Below are positions 7,887-12,364 of a DNA stretch of 12,364 bases, one piece after another. Location: NCBI GenBank assembly GCA_944363995.1, contig CALVVV010000036.1, positions 1-12,364 of the forward strand. The letters are read 5' to 3'. The notes under the pieces are model-generated. The model saw nothing but the letters and a program-made list of their open reading frames with translations. It was not told the origin of the DNA and did not search any database. Positions within the stretch are counted from its first letter, which is position 1, and each line of letters begins with the position of its first letter. This DNA comes from an uncultured Bacilli bacterium. GTDB taxonomy: Bacteria; Bacillota_I; Bacilli_A; RF39; UBA660. The position numbers were made by a program, and so were the translations under genes.

Positions 7887-8080
7887 TATTTTATCCTTTC
7901 AATTTCTTGTTCATATACTCCCGAATCATACTCCAATTTTTTCAATACAATTTTTTTTAAAGTTTTTAATTGCTCATTATTTAATTTATTTATATTATTT
8001 AATAATATATTATATTTTGCACTAAAATTTTCATTTGATACATCCATTGTAAGCAGTTCATTAAATAAATCTTCAATCAT
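7886..8080 (-). CDS. Small hypothetical protein, 64 aa
   Basis: Unrecognised 64-aa acidic/helical protein (IEDLFNELLTMDVSNENFSAK, then LNNEQLKTLKKIVLKKLEYD). There is no signal peptide or membrane segment. It is a real gene by context: its ATG overlaps the TGA of the 459-aa gene (ATGA), with AGGAGGAGAGGA as a strong ribosome-binding site inside that gene, and its stop overlaps the ldh start by one base. With a possible RelE-like tail on the preceding protein, it could be a small partner or antidote, but nothing in the sequence proves that. Confidence 0.6.
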   Translation of the reverse strand: MIEDLFNELLTMDVSNENFSAKYNILLNNINKLNNEQLKTLKKIVLKKLEYDSGVYEQEIERIK

Positions 8081-9456
8081 CGATTTCCTCTCCTCCTGTT
8101 TTCTGTAATATATTGTTCTATATTTTGCAAATTATTTGTGCTTTCTTCAAGTAATTTAGAAATTTCTTCAGCACTTGTAGGGTATTTTCGTCCACATAAA
8201 GTACTATATATAACATTTCCCGTATTGTCTTTTTTTACCCCAACTCCCATTATACAATACAATTTAGGATTAATAGGCCGTATAACAATTCTTATTTGAT
8301 CATCCTTTAATTTTCGAAAACCCTTATATTGTGAAGTAAAACCTTCAATATTTTTATTTGTTAGTGTTCCGTTAATTAAAGATGTAAGCAGAGTCCAAAT
8401 CTTAGATAAATATTCATTATTTACATTTTTTAAATCTTTCATAATGTAAGGTTTACTATTGGCATCTTGAGCAAAAATTAATTGTATATCCGAAGTTTCT
8501 ATTTTCTCTTCATCTTTACTAATAATATTAAAATATTTATTTCTAAACTTTAAATATAAATTTATCAAGTGTTTATACTCATATATAATTTCTTTTTTAG
8601 TTTCCAAATCAACATAAAATTCTTTCATTTTAATTAATGAAATCGTTTCAAAAATTTGTCCTTGTATTTTTTTTATCATTAAAACATAAAATAATCTTAA
8701 ATCATTTTCATTTTGTAATTCTTGATTAATTTCTTCAAAATAAGTATTAAAATCTTTTTGATATTTTAGTAAAGAATAATGCAGTTCAACCTTTCGTTCA
8801 ATTTCTTTATTATAATCAAGATTATCGTCTTCAATTATTTCAAAACCGAAAGAAATCATATCTAACACTTCATTTTTATAACTTTGAGGATAATTATGAA
8901 TTCTTTCATAAACATTGCGATTATATATATTTATAATTTCTAAAAGTTTTATTTGTTCAACTGGTGAAAAATTTTTTTCTTCTAAATATTTTTCAAAAAA
9001 ATTAACTATTTTATATGGTATATATTGTTTAAATTTTATTTTAGTTAGAATAATTTTAAATATAGTTATCTTTTCTTTATTGTCTTCTATCTTTTTCTTT
9101 AATTCAGCATATCTATCATTTAATTCTTGATATTTTTTATTTATTTTATTCAATAATTGATTAACAACTTTAATAGCATTTTTGTATTCATCTAAATCTA
9201 TTAAATTTCTTTGCTTATACCATTCAATCAACACTAATTTTTTAGTCAATTGTAACGCTATATTTTTATCGATCATATCTAATATCATTAAAACATTTTC
9301 TTTATTAGCCATTAATTTATCTATATCATCAATATACATTAAAATTTCTTTATATAAATAGATTAGAGTTTGATATTGATATAAATCATCTTTATCAGTT
9401 TTATCTTTTTCAATTTCAAGTTCTAACATATCAGTAATTTGTAAAATATTTCCCAT
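8077..9456 (-). CDS. Long helical protein with possible RelE/ParE-like C-terminal domain
   Basis: A 459-aa protein that I do not recognise as a named family. Residues 10-320 are almost entirely helical, rich in Lys/Glu/Ile/Leu, with a coiled-coil-like stretch at about 92-135 (INKKYQELNDRYAELKKKIE). No signal peptide or membrane segment is seen. The C-terminal part (about 355-425) is different: a helix, then YKGFRKLKDDQIRIVIRPI followed by KLYCIMGVGVKKDNT. This resembles the RelE/ParE pattern in which a GFRKLK-type element precedes an R-[IV] strand and an I-x-GVG-x-K-x-D strand. The end is Arg-rich (ENRRRGNR). GGAG precedes the ATG by 8 nt. It begins an overlapping unit with the 64-aa gene and ldh. 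The toxin-fold reading is a visual resemblance only; a structural role is equally possible. Confidence 0.7.
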   Translation of the reverse strand: MGNILQITDMLELEIEKDKTDKDDLYQYQTLIYLYKEILMYIDDIDKLMANKENVLMILDMIDKNIALQLTKKLVLIEWYKQRNLIDLDEYKNAIKVVNQLLNKINKKYQELNDRYAELKKKIEDNKEKITIFKIILTKIKFKQYIPYKIVNFFEKYLEEKNFSPVEQIKLLEIINIYNRNVYERIHNYPQSYKNEVLDMISFGFEIIEDDNLDYNKEIERKVELHYSLLKYQKDFNTYFEEINQELQNENDLRLFYVLMIKKIQGQIFETISLIKMKEFYVDLETKKEIIYEYKHLINLYLKFRNKYFNIISKDEEKIETSDIQLIFAQDANSKPYIMKDLKNVNNEYLSKIWTLLTSLINGTLTNKNIEGFTSQYKGFRKLKDDQIRIVIRPINPKLYCIMGVGVKKDNTGNVIYSTLCGRKYPTSAEEISKLLEESTNNLQNIEQYITENRRRGNR

Positions 9457-9474
9457 ATAAACATCTCCATACCA

Positions 9475-9503
9475 ATTTTAACACAAAAAAATAACCAAGT
9501 AAA
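9475..9503 (-). promoter_or_regulatory. Possible promoter of the 9456-to-6984 unit
   Basis: On the minus strand TTTACT (9503-9498), a 17-nt spacer and TAAAAT (9480-9475) have good spacing and 4/6 plus 5/6 consensus matches. The -35 lies inside the rpsI terminator hairpin, and the leader would be only about 10-15 nt. Read-through from rplM-rpsI is the alternative source of transcripts. Confidence 0.35.
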
Positions 9504-9513
9504 TACTTGATTA
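9485..9513 (-). terminator. Intrinsic terminator of rplM-rpsI
   Basis: On the minus strand a 9-bp stem with one G-U pair (9513-9505 with 9500-9492) and a 4-nt loop is followed by seven T. It overlaps the stop codon of rpsI. The plus-strand copy of the same hairpin lacks a good T-run, so it acts in one direction. Confidence 0.7.
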
Positions 9514-9924
9514 TCTCTTACTAAATTGTGGTGCACGACGAGCTGCTTTTAATCCTGGTTTCTTACGTTCTTTTACTCTTGCGTCTCTTGTAATAAAACC
9601 AGCTCTTTTTAAAACTTTACGATAACTATTTTCTGATTCTTCATTTACTTTATCATATTCTAATAAAGCTCTTGTAATTCCTAATCTGATTGCGCCTGTT
9701 TGTCCTGTAAATCCGCCACCATTAACTTTAACATCAATATCAAAAGTCTTTTCATTATTTGTAGCTACTAATGGTTGCATTAAATCCATAACATTAGTTT
9801 CATATGGGAAGAATTCTCTAACATCACGACCATTAACAGTAATTTTACCGCTACCTGAAGTCATTTTAACTTGTGCTACAGAAGATTTTCTTCTACCAGT
9901 ACCAAGATATATTTTCTTTTCCAT
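9511..9924 (-). CDS. rpsI: 30S ribosomal protein S9
   Basis: Component of the small ribosomal subunit head, whose C-terminal tail reaches the P-site tRNA. The 137-aa product has the family opening GTGRRKSSVAQV (8-19), the central VNGGGFTGQTGAIRLGI (68-84) and the conserved basic end with RRAPQFSKR at the last nine residues, so it is complete. It starts 8 nt after the rplM stop, with AGGTGA overlapping that stop as ribosome-binding site. The rplM-rpsI pair is a nearly universal bacterial operon. It is followed directly by an intrinsic terminator. Confidence 0.97.
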   Translation of the reverse strand: MEKKIYLGTGRRKSSVAQVKMTSGSGKITVNGRDVREFFPYETNVMDLMQPLVATNNEKTFDIDVKVNGGGFTGQTGAIRLGITRALLEYDKVNEESENSYRKVLKRAGFITRDARVKERKKPGLKAARRAPQFSKR

Positions 9925-9932
9925 TAAATCAC

Positions 9933-10361
9933 CTATTTCATTTCCTTTGGTTTTTGAGCCATATGTGGATGTTCACTTCCAGCATAAACAAATAATTTTT
10001 TATACATTTGTCTACCTAATCTTCCCTTAGGTAACATACCTTTTACAGCTCTTTCAATCATTTCTACAGGATAATTATCACGCATAGTTCTTGCAGTTCT
10101 TTCTCTTAATCCACCAGTATATCCACTATGATTATAATAGATTTTGTCATCTAATTTGTTACCAGTTAAATTAACTTTACTAGCATTAATTACGATAACA
10201 TTATCACCACAATCGATATGTGGAGTGTAAGTTGGTTTGTGTTTACCACGTAATACTGTAGCAACTTTAGTAGCTAAACGACCTAAGTTTTCACCTTCAG
10301 CATCGATTACCCACCAATCTCTTACTACATCTTCTTTTCTTTGCATATAAGAATTTTTCAT
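9933..10361 (-). CDS. rplM: 50S ribosomal protein L13
   Basis: Early-assembling large-subunit protein that binds 23S rRNA. The 142-aa product shows the full family pattern: WWVIDAEGENLGRLAT (16-31), LRGKHKPTYTPHIDCGD (37-53), YYNHSGYTGGLRE near the middle, then MLPKGRLGRQMYKKL and the HPHMAQKP end. AAAGGA (10374-10369) stands 7 nt before the ATG. It is the first gene of the rplM-rpsI operon, has a consensus promoter at 10439-10467 and a leader of about 70 nt with a possible pseudoknot, likely used for L13 feedback control. An insertion sequence sits just upstream of the -35 box. Confidence 0.97.
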   Translation of the reverse strand: MKNSYMQRKEDVVRDWWVIDAEGENLGRLATKVATVLRGKHKPTYTPHIDCGDNVIVINASKVNLTGNKLDDKIYYNHSGYTGGLRERTARTMRDNYPVEMIERAVKGMLPKGRLGRQMYKKLFVYAGSEHPHMAQKPKEMK

Positions 10362-10432
10362 ATTATTTTCCTTTCTTCCAAATAATGAATTGTCCCAAGA
10401 TTCATTAAATGTGGGAATAAATTAATGTACCG
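10362..10432 (-). promoter_or_regulatory. Candidate L13 autoregulatory leader of rplM-rpsI
   Basis: The leader RNA (minus strand) contains two interleaved pairings. UCCCA (10416-10412) can pair with UGGGA (10397-10393), and AAUGAAU in the loop between them (10406-10400) can pair with AUUCAUU (10390-10384). Together they form an H-type pseudoknot with 5- and 7-bp stems and short connecting loops, or they act as mutually exclusive hairpins. The 3' partner ends 10 nt before the AAAGGA ribosome-binding site. Firmicute rplM-rpsI operons are known to carry an L13-binding leader; I cannot confirm that this fold matches that Rfam family. Confidence 0.45.
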
Positions 10433-10438
10433 CTATTA

Positions 10439-10467
10439 ATTATATAAAAAAAACATATATTTGTCAA
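10439..10467 (-). promoter_or_regulatory. Consensus sigma-A promoter of rplM-rpsI
   Basis: On the minus strand a perfect TTGACA (10467-10462), a 17-nt spacer and a perfect TATAAT (10444-10439) form a full consensus promoter, fitting a highly expressed ribosomal operon. Transcription should start near 10432. The -35 box and most of the spacer lie within the target duplication of the insertion sequence; the -10 box is outside it. Confidence 0.85.
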
Positions 10468-10485
10468 TGAAATTATATGTTTTTT
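10448..10485 (-). terminator. A+T-rich hairpin with T-run at the IS target, possible old terminator
   Basis: A 12-bp perfect stem (10448-10459 with 10474-10485) with a 14-nt loop and A/T runs on its arms has the shape of an intrinsic terminator on either strand, although it holds only one G-C pair. Before the IS arrived it lay just after the stop codon of the gene now at the right edge, so it may have ended that transcript. It also overlaps the rplM promoter. The right-hand duplicate keeps only the inner part (ACATAT/ATATGT). Confidence 0.35.
10458..10484. repeat. Left target-site duplication of the insertion sequence (27 bp)
   Basis: Identical to 12265-12291. The identity reaches 29 bp (10457-10485 and 12264-12292) because one base on each side matches by coincidence with the IS termini. 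Duplications of 24-29 bp are unusual among insertion sequences and are, to my knowledge, characteristic of the IS1202 group, which supports the transposase assignment. Confidence 0.9.
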
Positions 10486-10518
10486 GTGACTTTTTAAACA
10501 AAATGTCCGCTTTTTTAA
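10485..10518 (+). repeat. Left terminal inverted repeat of the IS
   Basis: Aligned without gaps to the reverse complement of 12231-12264, 27 of 34 positions agree by hand count. The agreement is concentrated in TGTGA at the tip and CAAAATGTCCGCTTTTT inside, separated by a variable A+T block. This two-block layout is what is expected if the tip is cut and the inner block is bound by the transposase. Confidence 0.85.
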
Positions 10519-10600
10519 CTTTGTTTTTAAAACAAAATGTCCGCTTGCAAAATAAGAAAAAATAAAGAGAAAATATTTTGATTTTTATAATAAAATGTCC
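10499..10600 (+). repeat. Three spaced AAAATGTCC motifs at the left IS end
   Basis: Copies lie at 10499-10508 (CAAAATGTCC, followed by GC), 10533-10542 (CAAAATGTCC, followed by GC) and 10591-10600 (TAAAATGTCC). Steps are 34 and 58 bp. The right end has three inverted copies with steps of 35 and 54 bp, so the two ends are near mirror images. They are likely transposase-binding sites. Confidence 0.75.
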
Positions 10601-10606
10601 TATAAT
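10578..10606 (+). promoter_or_regulatory. Transposase promoter with embedded end motif
   Basis: TTGATT (10578-10583), a 17-nt spacer and TATAAT (10601-10606) form a strong sigma-A promoter. The last ten spacer bases (10591-10600) are a copy of the IS end motif, so transposase bound there would block polymerase. Confidence 0.75.
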
Positions 10607-10634
10607 ACACGTCCAGAAAGGAGGTGTATTTTAA

Positions 10635-11957
10635 ATGGCTAAGATATCTAATAAAGAATTATACAGTGAAATTATTAAAAAAGTTATTTCTAAAGAATTA
10701 ACTCAAAAAGAGGCAGCAATAAAATTAGGCATATCTGATAGACAAGTTAGAAGAATTATTATCAAATATAAGAATATAGGTGAAGATGCCTTTGTTCACA
10801 AAAATTTAAATAACAAAAATGCAAAAAAAATCCCAGAAGATATATCAACTGAAATCATAAAAGAGTATTTAACCAACTTTTGTGATTATGGTTTTACTCA
10901 TTTTTATGAAGAGCAAGGATACAAATACGGTATTTCTTTTTCCACCATGATTACCATATTTACAAATAATGATATTATTTCCCCCTATGCCCAACACAAG
11001 ACAATTAAATTATATAACGAAAATATGAAAAAAGCAATTAGAGATAAAACTATAACTGAACCACAAGAAAAATTATTTGAACAAAGAAAACAAGAAGAAA
11101 TTGAAAAGCACATTAGGAAATCAACATTAAATTATTCTTTTGGTCAAGAGATCCAAATGGATGCAGCCTTTTGGATTTGGTTTGGTACAGAGGAAAGTAC
11201 ATTGCATTTGGCTGTAGATAAAGCAACAAAAAAAGTTTTATCTGGCTATTTTGATTATGAAGAAACTACAAATGCATATTTAATTGTATTGCTGAATATG
11301 ATTATAAACTTTGGGATTCCAACGAAGATAAAAACTGATAAAAGGAATTCGTTTTCTGTCAATAATGCTAGAAGTTCCAAATCGAAACTTAATGTAACTC
11401 AATTTGGAAGAATTTGTGAAGATTTAGGAATTGAACTAATATGTAATAGTAATCCACTATTTAAACCAAATGCAGAAAGGGAAAATGGTACTTTTAAAAG
11501 ACGTTTAAAAGCGGAGTTAAGACACAATGACATAACCACAATTGATGAAGCAAATAAATACCTAAATGAAGTATTTATTCCTAAAATAAATAGTAGATTT
11601 TCTTATGAAATTAATCCTAAAAGAAACTTAATGAGAAATAATCCTTACACTGCGGAAGAATTAAACTTTATTATTTCTATTAGACATGAAAGAACTATAG
11701 ATAATGCTTCATCATTAAAGTATTTCAATAATTATTATTTACCTATTGATATAGAAACTGGTGAAGTTATGTCTTTTAGAAGTGGAACAAAATGCACAGT
11801 TGTAAATACGTTTGATAATAAATTATATGGAATTATAGATGAAAAAACTTATTTATTGATATTGGTAGAACAACCAACAAATGAAATAACTAGTGCATCA
11901 AAAAATGGCTTTAAACCTAGTGCAAATAATCCATGGCGAAAATTTAAAATTAGATAA
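10635..11957 (+). CDS. DDE transposase, IS1202 group (ISNCY)
   Basis: A 440-aa transposase that cuts and joins the element's ends. An N-terminal helix-turn-helix lies at about 21-45 (ELTQKEAAIKLGISDRQVRR), followed by a second helical DNA-binding region. The RNase H-like core carries the catalytic triad as D176 (IQMDAAFW), D235 (IKTDKRNSF) and E281 (NAERENGTFKRRL). The AERENGTFKRRL helix and the closing NPWRKF are typical of IS1202 relatives. Residues 340-410 form a small beta-rich C-terminal domain. The start follows AAGGAGGTG (10618-10626) by 8 nt, the best ribosome-binding site in the window. The gene is full length with no frameshift, so the element could be active. It points away from rplM. 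Confidence 0.92.
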   Translation: MAKISNKELYSEIIKKVISKELTQKEAAIKLGISDRQVRRIIIKYKNIGEDAFVHKNLNNKNAKKIPEDISTEIIKEYLTNFCDYGFTHFYEEQGYKYGISFSTMITIFTNNDIISPYAQHKTIKLYNENMKKAIRDKTITEPQEKLFEQRKQEEIEKHIRKSTLNYSFGQEIQMDAAFWIWFGTEESTLHLAVDKATKKVLSGYFDYEETTNAYLIVLLNMIINFGIPTKIKTDKRNSFSVNNARSSKSKLNVTQFGRICEDLGIELICNSNPLFKPNAERENGTFKRRLKAELRHNDITTIDEANKYLNEVFIPKINSRFSYEINPKRNLMRNNPYTAEELNFIISIRHERTIDNASSLKYFNNYYLPIDIETGEVMSFRSGTKCTVVNTFDNKLYGIIDEKTYLLILVEQPTNEITSASKNGFKPSANNPWRKFKIR

Positions 11958-11959
11958 TA

Positions 11960-11976
11960 TTGGGGCTTTGCCCCAA
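11960..11976. other. G+C-rich palindrome just after the transposase stop
   Basis: TTGGGGC and GCCCCAA form a perfect 7-bp stem with a 3-nt loop, starting 2 nt after the stop codon. A second CCCCAA (11978-11983) allows an alternative pairing. No T-run follows, so it is not a standard terminator; it may protect mRNA ends or block antisense entry into the transposase gene. Confidence 0.6.
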
Positions 11977-12003
11977 ACCCCAAGGTTTATCGCTTTATGA
12001 CTC

Positions 12004-12058
12004 CGAAAAAAGGAAGTGAAATAAAAGAAGTCAACATTATAATCGACTTCCTTTTTCG
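12004..12058. terminator. Transposase terminator, bidirectional shape
   Basis: The outer arms 12004-12017 and 12046-12058 pair over 13 bp with one bulge, carrying an A-run on the left and a T-run on the right. An inner GAAGTC/GACTTC stem (12027-12032 with 12045-12050) is an alternative that competes with it. Either form runs into CTTTTT and would stop transposase transcripts; the mirror A-run means the hairpin could also stop transcripts entering from the gene on the right. Confidence 0.6.
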
Positions 12059-12060
12059 TA

Positions 12061-12115
12061 TGTCATTACTTAGTGCTCTGGTTGCTCCTCAGCATTGCCA
12101 TATCCCCTAAGCAAT
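12061..12115. other. Unexplained noncoding segment of raised G+C inside the IS
   Basis: After the terminator and before the right end motifs is a stretch with about half G+C (22 of 46 bases at 12064-12109 by hand count), far above its surroundings. It contains short self-complementary pieces such as ATTGC (12094-12098) with GCAAT (12111-12115) and TGCT with AGCA. No convincing gene covers it. The rest of 11958-12264 is explained by the hairpin, terminator and end motifs. Confidence 0.4.
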
Positions 12116-12151
12116 AATTATATTGTATATTATTTCATTAAAATTTCAATA

Positions 12152-12250
12152 GGACATTTTGTTTTAAAAATAATTTTTACAATTTTTCTTATGCTTTTTA
12201 TAGTAGGACATTTTATTTTGTAAATACTTATTTAAAAAGCGGACATTTTG
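12152..12250 (-). repeat. Three spaced AAAATGTCC motifs at the right IS end (inverted)
   Basis: On the plus strand these read GGACATTTTG (12152-12161), GGACATTTTA (12206-12215) and GGACATTTTG preceded by GC (12241-12250). They mirror the three copies at the left end in sequence, orientation and spacing. Confidence 0.75.
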
Positions 12251-12264
12251 AATTATTAATCACA
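12231..12264 (-). repeat. Right terminal inverted repeat of the IS
   Basis: The reverse complement starts TGTGATT and contains CAAAATGTCCGCTTTTT, matching the left end at 27 of 34 positions. The mismatches fall in the A+T block between the tip and the inner motif. Confidence 0.85.
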
Positions 12265-12291
12265 TATTTGTCAATGAAATTATATGTTTTT
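12265..12291. repeat. Right target-site duplication of the insertion sequence (27 bp)
   Basis: Exact copy of 10458-10484. It carries a second TTGACA box (12274-12269, minus strand) that now faces IS sequence without a usable -10 box 16-18 nt further on, so this copy is not expected to act as a promoter. Confidence 0.9.
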
Positions 12292-12294
12292 TTA

Positions 12295-12364
12295 CTACAT
12301 TTTTTCATATTTGTGATATTTTTTTATCATTTCATCAGATATTATTTGATCCTTTATTTCACCA
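12295..12364 (-). CDS. C-terminal end of an unidentified protein (cut by window edge)
   Basis: On the minus strand one frame is open from the right edge to a TAG at 12297-12295, ending in SDEMIKKYHKYEKM. The 23 residues are charged and helical and do not identify a family. Support comes from position: the stop lies just before the IS target repeat and the old hairpin, as expected for the gene upstream of rplM before the insertion. With so little sequence it could still be a chance open frame. Confidence 0.5.
   Translation of the reverse strand, partial: GEIKDQIISDEMIKKYHKYEKM

Larger units (their letters stand above)
10485..12264 (+). mobile_element. Complete IS1202-type insertion sequence, about 1.78 kb
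   Basis: A single transposase gene is enclosed by terminal inverted repeats starting TGTGA, and the whole is flanked by a 27-bp direct repeat. All parts look intact: promoter, strong ribosome-binding site, DDE residues, terminator, both ends. The classical IS1202 from pneumococcus is of similar size (about 1.75 kb) with a 27-bp duplication, as I recall. Perfect identity of the two target copies, including an A+T-rich noncoding stretch, suggests a recent insertion. The element ends could be shifted by one base because of the ambiguity in the duplication. Confidence 0.88.

Noticed and set aside
8915..9130. Plus-strand open frame of 71 codons
   Set aside because: It lies opposite the well-supported 459-aa gene, has Phe/Ile/Ser-rich composition typical of an antisense shadow, and lacks a ribosome-binding site.
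10457..10485. The IS target as a Xer/dif-like recombination site
   Set aside because: Some IS1202 relatives insert near Xer sites, but here only scattered ATAA and AAAT bases match the two arms, at the wrong spacing. A hairpin and a promoter explain the sequence better.
11997..12110. Plus-strand frame of 37 codons inside the IS tail
   Set aside because: No ribosome-binding site at a useful distance, and it runs straight through the terminator stem; composition is not gene-like.
10485..12264. Bridge-RNA type element (IS110-like)
   Set aside because: The transposase has a DDE core with D176, D235 and E281, not the DEDD plus serine layout, and the element has clear inverted repeats and a long duplication.
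1..12364. CRISPR array, tRNA or rRNA genes
   Set aside because: I saw no regularly spaced direct repeats with spacers and no cloverleaf or rRNA-like segments on either strand.

Overview
The window comes from a very A+T-rich Gram-positive-type bacterium (Firmicutes; a Bacilli, Erysipelotrichia or RF39-like gut lineage would fit, but this is inference). TGA is used as a stop codon and TGG for Trp, so the code is standard and the organism is not a Mycoplasma that reads TGA as Trp. Genes are tightly packed with overlapping starts and stops. Terminators overlap stop codons and, in places, the next promoter.

Layout. (1) At 1-1360, minus strand, a small operon encodes an unknown 137-aa protein, a COG1092-type SAM-dependent RNA methyltransferase and the first 18 codons of an RluA-family pseudouridine synthase that was not listed as an ORF. 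(2) At 1550-3685, plus strand, is a DUF2207 membrane protein with a poly-glycine tail, divergent from (1) and ending in a hairpin shared with the next convergent operon. (3) At 3697-6939, minus strand, three abutting genes encode a glutathionylspermidine-synthetase-like ATP-grasp enzyme (YgiC/YjfC type), an unrecognised 210-aa protein and a homospermidine-synthase-like oxidoreductase. This looks like a compact polyamine-related or amide-forming pathway and is the best candidate here for an undescribed metabolic system. (4) At 6984-9456, minus strand, a 459-aa helical protein with a possible RelE-fold tail, a 64-aa protein and a fructose-1,6-bisphosphate-type L-lactate dehydrogenase overlap end to end. 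(5) At 9511-10361, minus strand, is the rplM-rpsI ribosomal operon, with a consensus sigma-A promoter and a leader that can fold as a pseudoknot, probably an L13 autoregulatory leader. (6) At 10485-12264 is a complete, apparently intact IS1202-type insertion sequence with a 440-aa DDE transposase, 34-bp imperfect terminal inverted repeats and a 27-bp target duplication (29 bp of identity). (7) From 12295 to the right edge, minus strand, is the 3' end of an unidentified gene that was the upstream neighbour of rplM before the insertion.

The most striking arrangement is at the IS. It landed between the upstream gene and rplM, and the duplicated target contains the TTGACA -35 box and most of the spacer of the rplM promoter. 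The long duplication therefore left that essential promoter complete. Both IS ends carry three spaced copies of an AAAATGTCC motif, and the innermost left copy fills the spacer of the transposase promoter, which suggests self-repression.
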